Below are positions 14,231 to 20,686 of a stretch of 25,260 nt of DNA, piece after piece. Position 1 is the stretch's first letter. Each line of letters opens with the position of its first letter. Position numbers and translations under genes: made by a program. Source of the DNA: a virus; IMG/VR virus record IMGVR_UViG_3300046501_000109, positions 1 to 25,260 of that record; one strand, given 5' to 3'. Below the pieces are notes generated by a model. It was given only the letters and a program-made list of their open reading frames with translations. It was not told the origin of the DNA and ran no database searches.

Positions 14231-15108
14231 GTACCGTAGATCTGTCGTCGCTGCCAGCGCCGACCGTGCTGGAGCCTCTGGACTTCGAAGAGGTTTATCA
14301 GGACGGTTTAGGCGTCTTTCGCGGGTACATGGGTGGCAACTGGACGGCCGCGTTGGAAAGCGATCCAGTGGTCAAAGTGCTTGAGGTCGGGGCTTATAAC
14401 AAGGTCAGCAACCGCGCCCGGGTCAATGACGCCGGCAAGGCGCTATTGCTGGCCCACGCCATTCGCGGCGACCTCGATCACTTGGGGGCCAACGTCAATC
14501 TGCAGCGCCTGGTCATTCAGGCCGAGGATCTGCTGGCAGTGCCGCCGGTGCCCAAGGTCATGGAAGACGACGACCCGTTTCGCGAACGCATCCAATTGGC
14601 CTATGAGGGTTTGACCACGGCCGGCCCGCGCAACAGCTACATCCTGCATGCGCGTAACGCTTCTGGGCTGGTGGCAGACGCCACGGCCGAAAGCCCGGCG
14701 CCTTGCTACGTTACGGTAACGGTGCTGGGGTTTGATGGGGAGGGTGAGGCGACGCCGGAGCTGCTGGCGACGGTGGCCGCTGCGCTGAATGACGATGACG
14801 TGCGCCCGGTCGGTGATCGTGTGACCGTGCAGAGCGCGCAGGTGATCCGCTACGAGATTGACGCCATCTTGCACATGGCCGGCGCCGGCCCCGAAGCAGA
14901 TGCCAGTTTGGCCGAGGCGAAAAGTCGCTTGGCAGCCTGGATCAATCCACGCAAGCGGCTGGGCGTAGAGGTCGCCCGCTCCGCTGTTGACGCTCAGTTG
15001 CATGTGGCCGGCGTTGCCCGGGTTGAGTTGGTCGGGTGGCAGGATCTGGCCCCGACCAAGGCGCAGGCGGCGTTCTGTACGCGCTACAACGTGAGGCTGG
15101 CGGGCTGA
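14227..15108 (+). CDS. Baseplate assembly protein J
   Basis: This 293-residue protein (P2 gpJ has 302) is the main baseplate wedge component that links the hub to the fibre-bearing protein I. Family features are the N-terminal segment with LEPLDFEEVYQD, the block EVGAYNKVSNRARVNDAGKALLLAHA, DHLGANVNLQRLVIQ, DDPFRERIQLAYEG, and NSYILHARNASGLVADA, then the beta-rich C-terminus ending LAPTKAQAAFCTRY. The start overlaps the W stop (ATGA type) and the stop is one base before the start of I, so translation is coupled throughout. Confidence 0.94.
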   Translation: MSTVDLSSLPAPTVLEPLDFEEVYQDGLGVFRGYMGGNWTAALESDPVVKVLEVGAYNKVSNRARVNDAGKALLLAHAIRGDLDHLGANVNLQRLVIQAEDLLAVPPVPKVMEDDDPFRERIQLAYEGLTTAGPRNSYILHARNASGLVADATAESPAPCYVTVTVLGFDGEGEATPELLATVAAALNDDDVRPVGDRVTVQSAQVIRYEIDAILHMAGAGPEADASLAEAKSRLAAWINPRKRLGVEVARSAVDAQLHVAGVARVELVGWQDLAPTKAQAAFCTRYNVRLAG

Positions 15109-15109
15109 T

Positions 15110-15718
15110 ATGAAAAGTCTACTGCCGCTCAACAGCACACAACTGGAACGGGCCATGGAGGCCGCGTTTTTCGAAAAGACGATTGTCCCGCTGCGTGACC
15201 TCTACAACCCTGACACCTGTCCTGTGCATCTGCTGCCGCATCTGGCGTGGGCGTGGTCGGTCGATCGCTGGGACTACCGATGGTCTGAGGCGACCAAGCG
15301 CGGGGCTATCAAGGCGTCGTACTTCATCCATAAGCACAAGGGCACGATCGGCGCGATACGTCGTGTGGTCGAGCCGCTGGGTTACCTGATCGAGATTGTC
15401 GAGTGGTTCCAGACGGTGCCGGAAGGCGTGCCGGGCACCTTCGCGCTGAAGGTCGGCGTGCTGGACACCGGCATCACCGAAGAAATGTATCAGGAGCTTG
15501 AACGCCTGATTGACGACGCCAAGCCTGTCACCCGGCACCTGACGGGGCTGGCGATCAGTCTGGAAACCCAAGGCAATTTAGATATCGCCGTATCCCTTTA
15601 CGACGGCGACGAGATCGACGTTTACCCGCCCGTTATGCGTGACATCGAGGTCACCGGCAGTTTCGGCGTAGTCGGCCGCGAACACACCATAGATACCCTG
15701 GACGTTTATTATGATTGA
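15110..15718 (+). CDS. Tail protein I (baseplate, fibre attachment)
   Basis: This is a 202-residue protein (P2 gpI has 176) that connects the baseplate to the tail fibre. The family pattern is clear: LLPLNSTQLERAMEAAF near the N-terminus, LYNPDTCPVHLLPHLAWAWSVDRWDYRWSE-type block about residues 30-60, then IKASYFIHKHKGTIGAIRRVVEPLGY. The C-terminal 60 residues beyond the usual end (LAISLETQGNLDIAVSLYDGDEIDVYPPVM) may contact the fibre N-terminus. The gene starts at ATG 15110 and its end overlaps the fibre gene start by eight bases. Confidence 0.92.
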   Translation: MKSLLPLNSTQLERAMEAAFFEKTIVPLRDLYNPDTCPVHLLPHLAWAWSVDRWDYRWSEATKRGAIKASYFIHKHKGTIGAIRRVVEPLGYLIEIVEWFQTVPEGVPGTFALKVGVLDTGITEEMYQELERLIDDAKPVTRHLTGLAISLETQGNLDIAVSLYDGDEIDVYPPVMRDIEVTGSFGVVGREHTIDTLDVYYD

Positions 15719-17690
15719 TGCGAATTCGCAGTTTTTTGCGATCCTCACGAACGTGGGGATGGCCAAGCAGGCGAATGCCGACGCGCTCGGCATTGCCTGG
15801 AAACTCACGGAAATGGGCGTTGGTGATGCCAACCCCGGCGGGCTGGCCGATCCGCCTAACCCGATTCCGTCGGCCACACAAAACAAGCTGCTCAATGAGT
15901 GGCGTCGCAAGCCGTTGAATCAGTTGCGGGTTGACCCTGTCAACCCGGCGGTGATCATCGCCGAGCAGATCATCCCGGCCGATGAGGGCGGTAAGTGGAT
16001 TCGCGAAATCGGCCTCTACGATGCAGACGGCGACCTGGTCGCGGTGGCCAACTGCGCGCCGAGTTTCAAGCCGTTGCTGTCGCAAGGCTCGGGCCGCACG
16101 CAAGTTGTGCGGATGAACTTCGTGGTCAGCAGTACGGGCAACATCACGCTCAAGATTGATCCGTCGGTGGTGCTGGCGACGCGTGAGTATGTCGACTCGC
16201 GCATTCTGGAAGAGCTGAGCAAGCTCGACATTAAGCAGTCAGTGCGCGCGGCGACCACGGCCAATATCGCCCTGGTCGGTTTGCAGGTCGTGGACGGTGT
16301 TTCGCTGAATGCCGGCGACCGCGTGCTGGTGAAGAATCAGGCGGCCGCCAAGGATAACGGCCCGTATGTGGTGGCTGTGGGTGCTTGGGCGCGGGCCAAG
16401 GATGCCGACAACAACGCGAAGGTCACGCCCAATCTGACGGTCGCGGTCGAAGTGGGTGCGACGCAGGCCGATACGATCTGGCAACTGGTGACCGATGGCC
16501 CGATTGTCGTGGGCACCACGGCGCTCACGTTCAAGGACATTACAGACGGCTTTGCCCGGCTGCTGTCGCCAAGCTTTGCCGGCAATCCCACGGCCCCGAC
16601 GCCGGCGCAATTCGACGGCAGCAAGTCGATCGCTACGGCGGAGTTTGTAAAGCGGAGTGGTGTCGAGTTCTCGGGCTTCACCTCGAACGCCGTAAATCTG
16701 GTTATGACCGCTGCACATGTCGGCGGGCTTCACAGCTTCTCCGACGCTGCGCAGCTTACGGCGACGCTCCCGCCTACCGTCGGGGTGGCGCAGGGTGCGA
16801 CCGTCACGCTGTCTTGCGCCGGTTCTGGTGGCCTGAAAATTGTAGGCGCAGGCACTGACGTCGTTTACACCTCGACTGGCGTGTCTGGCCCGTTGGTGCT
16901 GGCCTTGGGCGACACGGCTGAATTTATTCGTCTTGAGGCGCAATGGCGATTGATCGGCGGCACGGTGGCGCTACGTTATGCCGGAACAATGAGTGGGTCC
17001 CACTTCATCACGCCGCCGAAATTCGATAGCAGCCAGCGTCTCGCTACAACTGAGTTTGCGCAGCGGGCGCAGGGTAGTTATGCCGATTCGGTCGCGTACA
17101 CCGGCAACGCCACGCTGACTGCGGCAGATGTCGGGCGTTTGGTTGCCATCGGAGGGACTACTGCGACGGTCACCCTGCCCGATGCTGGTCCCGTTCCGAT
17201 GGGTTCGGTGATCACCGTGCTGGCGAGTACGACGGCGGGGCTGACGATTCAGGCCAAGGCTGGCCAGTCTCTGGTCAGCCTTTCCAGTGTGGCCGGTCCG
17301 CTTGCGGTGTTGCCGGCGAGCATGTCGGTTTTCAGGCGGATAAATGACGGTACTGGCTGGGTGCTTGAGGATGGTGATTCCGCGCTGAAGTACTCGCCGC
17401 TCTTTGCCTCAAATCTCGGCGCGTCAGGGTGGGCCAAGCGCCCTGACGGTTTGATTGAGCAGTGGGGGTCTGGCATTACCGACGCCAACGGGTACGTTTA
17501 TGTTACCTACCCTATCCCGTTCCCTAGTACGGTGCGCAATATTATGCCAGCGCACCTTGGTTCGTCGGCCTTGATGCACGCGGTCATGGATACCAACTAC
17601 ACGCAGACCGGTTGTAAGCTTCGCGTGCAAAATGCGGCGGGGGTTGCGTCGGCTGGGTGGTATGTTCTTTGGCGAGCTTTGGGGTATTGA
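15711..17690 (+). CDS. Tail fibre protein (P2 gpH-like) with repeated shaft domains
   Basis: This 659-residue protein (P2 gpH has 669) recognises the host surface. The N-terminal 160 residues form the phage tail-collar fibre domain that docks to protein I (NSQFFAILTNVGMAKQANAD, GGKWIREIGLYDADGDLVAVAN). Residues about 175-290 are a frequently shared linker module (KQSVRAATTANIALVG, GDRVLVKNQAAAKDNGPYVV). Two related shaft units follow, at about 293-420 and 430-555, each beginning with QFDGSKSIATAEF or KFDSSQRLATTEF. The C-terminus (WAKRPDGLIEQWGS to WYVLWRALGY) is the Gp53-like receptor-binding end. Fibre tips vary fast between phages, so host range cannot be read. The ATG at 15711 overlaps gene I. 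Confidence 0.92.
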   Translation: MIDANSQFFAILTNVGMAKQANADALGIAWKLTEMGVGDANPGGLADPPNPIPSATQNKLLNEWRRKPLNQLRVDPVNPAVIIAEQIIPADEGGKWIREIGLYDADGDLVAVANCAPSFKPLLSQGSGRTQVVRMNFVVSSTGNITLKIDPSVVLATREYVDSRILEELSKLDIKQSVRAATTANIALVGLQVVDGVSLNAGDRVLVKNQAAAKDNGPYVVAVGAWARAKDADNNAKVTPNLTVAVEVGATQADTIWQLVTDGPIVVGTTALTFKDITDGFARLLSPSFAGNPTAPTPAQFDGSKSIATAEFVKRSGVEFSGFTSNAVNLVMTAAHVGGLHSFSDAAQLTATLPPTVGVAQGATVTLSCAGSGGLKIVGAGTDVVYTSTGVSGPLVLALGDTAEFIRLEAQWRLIGGTVALRYAGTMSGSHFITPPKFDSSQRLATTEFAQRAQGSYADSVAYTGNATLTAADVGRLVAIGGTTATVTLPDAGPVPMGSVITVLASTTAGLTIQAKAGQSLVSLSSVAGPLAVLPASMSVFRRINDGTGWVLEDGDSALKYSPLFASNLGASGWAKRPDGLIEQWGSGITDANGYVYVTYPIPFPSTVRNIMPAHLGSSALMHAVMDTNYTQTGCKLRVQNAAGVASAGWYVLWRALGY

Positions 17691-17692
17691 AT

Positions 17693-18136
17693 ATGGACAA
17701 AATTGTATATTTCAGTCCATCCATGTGTGGGGCTTATCGCTCCGAGATCCATGGCGCGGACATGCCGGCGGACGTGGTCGAGGTCTCGGAAAGCGTTTGG
17801 CAATCGCTGCTCAATGAGCTGTCGACCAGTCCAAAAATGATGTCGTCACGGCCCAACGGTCAACCGGTGTTGATTGACCCGCCGGCACTGGATGCCGAGG
17901 CGCTGGCCGCTGTCGAGCGCGGTTGGCGTGATGGGCAATTGGCGCTGACTGATCCGCTGGTTTCCCGTCACCGCGACGAGATCGAGGAGGGCGGCGCAAC
18001 CTCGCTCACGGCAGACCAATACGCGGAGTTGCAGGCCTACCGCCGGCAGTTGCGCGACTGGCCGCAAGGGGATCAATTCCCCCTCGCCGAACACCGACCG
18101 CCGGCGCCGACCTGGCTGTCAGCACAACCCAACTAA
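17693..18136 (+). CDS. Tail fibre assembly protein (tail assembly chaperone type)
   Basis: This is a 147-residue protein that probably helps the fibre fold and trimerise or attach, as tfa-type proteins do. The C-terminal 40 residues (TADQYAELQAYRRQLRDWPQGDQFPLAEHRPPAPTWLS) are the diagnostic phage tail assembly chaperone region, with the conserved YRRQLRDW helix. The N-terminal part (IVYFSPSMCGAYRSEIHG, ADVVEVSESVWQSLLNEL) fits the same family and would bind the fibre tip. The ATG at 17693 is 2 bases after the fibre stop. The stop codon forms the first bases of a terminator stem, which closes this sub-operon. Confidence 0.88.
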   Translation: MDKIVYFSPSMCGAYRSEIHGADMPADVVEVSESVWQSLLNELSTSPKMMSSRPNGQPVLIDPPALDAEALAAVERGWRDGQLALTDPLVSRHRDEIEEGGATSLTADQYAELQAYRRQLRDWPQGDQFPLAEHRPPAPTWLSAQPN

Positions 18137-18163
18137 ACGCCCCGCACTGACGGGGCGTTTTCT
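18136..18163 (+). terminator. Rho-independent terminator after the fibre assembly gene
   Basis: The stem AACGCCCCG (18136-18144) and CGGGGCGTT (18151-18159) has a 6-base loop and is followed by TTTTCTTTT. It is the first of two terminators in this gap. Confidence 0.85.
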
Positions 18164-18168
18164 TTTCC

Positions 18169-18180
18169 GTTACGCGTAAC
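18169..18180. repeat. Perfect 12-bp palindrome GTTACGCGTAAC, copy 1
   Basis: A perfect palindrome placed between two terminators and 59 bases before the sheath start. The identical 12-mer occurs once more at 24438-24449 in the same kind of setting. This suggests a binding site for a dimeric protein; the protein is unknown. Confidence 0.7.
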
Positions 18181-18194
18181 ACGAACACCCTCAC

Positions 18195-18218
18195 AGCCTC
18201 GCTTATGCGGGGCTTTTT
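18195..18218 (+). terminator. Rho-independent terminator ahead of the sheath gene
   Basis: The stem AGCCTCGC (18195-18202) and GCGGGGCT (18207-18214) contains one T-G pair, a TTAT loop and a run of five T. It is 21 bases before the sheath ATG with CTGGAGA in between, the same plan as the hairpins at 3873, 13613 and 24467. Confidence 0.75.
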
Positions 18219-18239
18219 CGTTTCTGGAGACTGACCCTT

Positions 18240-19406
18240 ATGAGTTTTTTCCACGGCGTCACGACCACGTCGGTCGACACTGGCGCGCGCACCATCTCGC
18301 TGCCGTCGTCATCGATTATCGGCCTGTGCGCCACTTTCACCCCGGGCATTCTCGGCGGCGGTACGGCGAAGGCCGGCGAACTGAAGTTGATCACCGCCGA
18401 GCGCGAAGCCATTGCCGCCTTCGGCCCTGACTCGGCGATCACCAAGGCCTGTCAGGCGATCTACGTCAAAGCCAAAGCGGTGATCGTCGCTATCGGTGTG
18501 GCCAAGCTGGAAGACGCCGCGCTGCAGACCTCGGCGATCATCGGCGGTGTTCTGGAGTCGGGTCAGCGTACTGGCTTGCAGGCGCTGCTCGATGGTAAGA
18601 GCCTGTTCAACGCGCAGCCGCGGCTGTTGATCGCGCCGGGCCATACGGCGACTCAGGCGGTGGCCACGGCCATCGACAGCGTGGCGCAGAAGCTGCGCGC
18701 TATCGGCATCATCGACGGACCAGGTACGACCGACGAGGCCGCTATTGCCTACGCCGAGAACTTCGGCAGTCGCAACCTGTTCATGGTTGACCCAGGTGTG
18801 AAGTACTGGGACACCGTCACCAGCTCGACGGTCGACGCGCCCGGCTCGGCTTGGGCAGCAGGCCTGTTTGCGTGGACGGATGCTGAGTACGGTTTCTGGG
18901 CCTCGCCATCGAACAAGGAGCTGACCGGCATCACCGGCACCGGCCGCGCGGTCGAGTACCTGGACGGCGACGAGACGTGCCGGGCCAACCTGCTCAACAA
19001 CGCCAATATCACCACGATCATTCGCGATGACGGTTATCGCCTGTGGGGCAACCGCACGCTGTCGAGCGATCCGAAGTGGGCCTTTGTTACTCGCGTCCGA
19101 ACGCTGTTCATCCTCATGGATGCGGTGCAGGCGGGGCACAAATGGGCGGTCGACCGCTCGATCACCAAGACCTACGTGACCGATGTCACCAACGGTCTCG
19201 ATGCGTTCATGCGCGACCTGAAAGCCCAGGGCGCAATCATCAACTTTGAAGTGTTCCCCGACACCGAGCTGAACACGGCCAGCCAGATCGCCCAAGGCAG
19301 GGTGTATTGGCGCATCCGTTTCACCGACGTGCCGCCGGCAGAAAACCCGAATTTCCTTTTTGAAGTCACCGATCAATGGATGACCGAAGTGCTTGAAGCA
19401 GCCTAA
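18240..19406 (+). CDS. Tail sheath protein FI
   Basis: This 388-residue protein (P2 gpFI has 396) forms the contractile sheath. It has the family pattern of the sheath FI proteins: N-terminal FFHGVTTTSVDTGARTI and SSSIIGLCATF, a variable outer domain (LLIAPGHTATQAVATAIDSVAQKLRAIGIIDGP), and the conserved C-terminal domain that locks neighbouring subunits (GYRLWGNRTLSSDPKWAFVTRVRT, WAVDRSITKTYVTDV, FRLWEVTDQ-type FLFEVTDQWMTEVLEA end). The ATG at 18240 has CTGGAGACTG upstream. It begins the sheath-tube-chaperone-tape measure block and is preceded by two terminators and a palindrome. Confidence 0.95.
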   Translation: MSFFHGVTTTSVDTGARTISLPSSSIIGLCATFTPGILGGGTAKAGELKLITAEREAIAAFGPDSAITKACQAIYVKAKAVIVAIGVAKLEDAALQTSAIIGGVLESGQRTGLQALLDGKSLFNAQPRLLIAPGHTATQAVATAIDSVAQKLRAIGIIDGPGTTDEAAIAYAENFGSRNLFMVDPGVKYWDTVTSSTVDAPGSAWAAGLFAWTDAEYGFWASPSNKELTGITGTGRAVEYLDGDETCRANLLNNANITTIIRDDGYRLWGNRTLSSDPKWAFVTRVRTLFILMDAVQAGHKWAVDRSITKTYVTDVTNGLDAFMRDLKAQGAIINFEVFPDTELNTASQIAQGRVYWRIRFTDVPPAENPNFLFEVTDQWMTEVLEAA

Positions 19407-19419
19407 GGGGGCGTAGCAA

Positions 19420-19923
19420 ATGATTCCTCAGACTTTGTACAACACCAACCTGTTCGTCGACGGCGTGAACTTCTCCGGCGACGTGCCCAGCCTGACGCTG
19501 CCCAAGCTGACCACCAAGACCGACGAATATCGCGGGGGCGGCATGGCCGGCCCCATCGAGATGGATCAGGGGCTTGAGAAAATGGAAGCCTCGTTTGTCA
19601 CCAAGGGCGTGCGCCGCGAGTCGCTGAAGTACTTCGGCCTGGCTGACGGCACGGCGTTCAACTCCACGTTCCGTGGTGCCTTCAAGGGCCAAAAAGGTGC
19701 GGTGACAGCGGTCGTTGCCACCCTGCGCGGTCGCCTCAAAGAGGTCGATCTTGGTGATTGGAAAGCTGGTGATGCTGCCGAGATCAAACACGCCGTAGCG
19801 GTCACTTACTACAAGCTCGAAATCGACGGGCGCCTGATGTACGAAATCGACATGGTCGCCGGCATTCAGGTGATCGAAGGCACAGACCAACTGCTCGAAG
19901 TGCGCAACGCGCTCGGCCTGTAA
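19420..19923 (+). CDS. Major tail tube protein FII
   Basis: This is a 167-residue protein (P2 gpFII has 172) that stacks as hexamers to form the rigid inner tube. Family features: LYNTNLFVDGVNFSGDVPSLTLPKLT at the start, the EYRGGGMAGPIEMDQGLEKMEASF block, a beta-rich middle, and the end KLEIDGRLMYEIDMVAGIQVIEGTD. The gene starts 13 bases after the sheath stop with AAGGGGG upstream, and the next gene begins 13 bases after its own stop. The order FI-FII-E-T is that of P2. Confidence 0.95.
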   Translation: MIPQTLYNTNLFVDGVNFSGDVPSLTLPKLTTKTDEYRGGGMAGPIEMDQGLEKMEASFVTKGVRRESLKYFGLADGTAFNSTFRGAFKGQKGAVTAVVATLRGRLKEVDLGDWKAGDAAEIKHAVAVTYYKLEIDGRLMYEIDMVAGIQVIEGTDQLLEVRNALGL

Positions 19924-19936
19924 GGAATAGATCCAG

Positions 19937-20536
19937 ATGACTCAAGCAATCGCTAAAAACCTGCCGGCCTGGCTGTCGCTCAGTGCAGTCGGTGCCGTCG
20001 TAACGCTGACCCGCCCAAGCCAAGCCAACAGCATCGACGTCGAGACGTTGAACCTGCGTAACCCGACCGTGCGTGAAGTGCGCGCGGCTGATCGTGCTGC
20101 CAACGGCGATGATGAACAGCGCGAACTGATGCTGTTCGCCGGTCTGGCCGAAGTCGGACTGAAGGATCTGGAAGGCCTCAAACTGACGGATTATCGCCGC
20201 GTGCAAACGGCGTATTCGCACCTGGTACCGAAAACCGATTATTCGGACTCGATGCCGGCGTGGTTGTCGCTGACCACCGATCAGGTGCTGGTAACGCTGT
20301 CGTGTCCGAGTGAAATCAACGGCGTGACCGTCGACAAGCTGCCCTTGCGTTCGCCGACTGTGGGCGACGTGCGAGCGGCAAACCGTGAAGTGGGTGGCGA
20401 TGATGAGCAGCGCGAGCTGGTGTTGTTTGCTGCATTGTCCGGTGCGCCTGTCGCGGATCTGGAGGGGCTGAAGCTGGTGGATTTTAACCGCTTGCAGGCC
20501 GGCTATTTTCGCATGGACAACGACGACGGGCTTTAA
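19937..20536 (+). CDS. Tail assembly chaperone E (P2 E / Mu gp41 family), tandemly duplicated
   Basis: This is a 199-residue protein, about twice the usual size of the family (P2 gpE has 91). It keeps the tape measure protein soluble and guides tube assembly. The protein is two copies of one domain: residues about 10-94 (AWLSLSAVGAVVTL, LRNPTVREVRAADR, DDEQRELMLFAGL, DLEGLKLTDYRRVQTAY) and about 110-193 (AWLSLTTDQVLVTL, LRSPTVGDVRAANR, DDEQRELVLFAAL, DLEGLKLVDFNRLQAGY). Both copies look intact. The gene ends at CTT-TAA-C, a possible slip site into a following open frame (E'). It lies between the tube and tape measure genes, the position that defines these chaperones. Confidence 0.88.
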   Translation: MTQAIAKNLPAWLSLSAVGAVVTLTRPSQANSIDVETLNLRNPTVREVRAADRAANGDDEQRELMLFAGLAEVGLKDLEGLKLTDYRRVQTAYSHLVPKTDYSDSMPAWLSLTTDQVLVTLSCPSEINGVTVDKLPLRSPTVGDVRAANREVGGDDEQRELVLFAALSGAPVADLEGLKLVDFNRLQAGYFRMDNDDGL

Positions 20537-20648
20537 CCCCAGCGTGATCAAGTCGGCAGCAAAACGTCTGGCGGCGGAAACCGGATTTTCCGCCGCTGAG
20601 ATCCAGTCGATGCCGTTCGCGGATATGGTGTGGTGGCTCACGGATTGA
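20531..20648 (+). CDS. E' extension, probably made by ribosomal frameshift from E
   Basis: After the E stop codon an open frame in the +1 (equal to -2) register runs to TGA at 20646-20648 and encodes 37 residues from 20535 (SVIKSAAKRLAAETGFSAAE, then QSMPFADMVWWLTD). The second half resembles the short GpE' tail family (AEL..MPL.EL..W type). The -1 frame closes at 20547, so it cannot be used. No ribosome-binding site precedes the only internal start (GTG 20544). The likely product is a 236-residue E-E' fusion made by slippage of CTT to TTT at 20531-20536. In P2, lambda and Mu an extended chaperone is made by frameshift at this place; the site here is inferred. Confidence 0.6.
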
Positions 20649-20686
20649 GCCGCCACCGGTAGTGCTGGGCACATGAGGTCCATGAC

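Noticed and set aside
14708-14723. A GTTACGGTAAC sequence similar to the 12-bp palindrome
   Set aside because: It lies inside gene J, lacks the central CGCG and has no terminator or start nearby, so it is treated as chance similarity.
18309-19376. 355-codon open frame on the minus strand opposite the sheath gene
   Set aside because: It mirrors a firmly identified sheath gene with high GC at third positions; it has no recognisable domain and no ribosome-binding site. Such antisense frames are common in GC-rich coding DNA.
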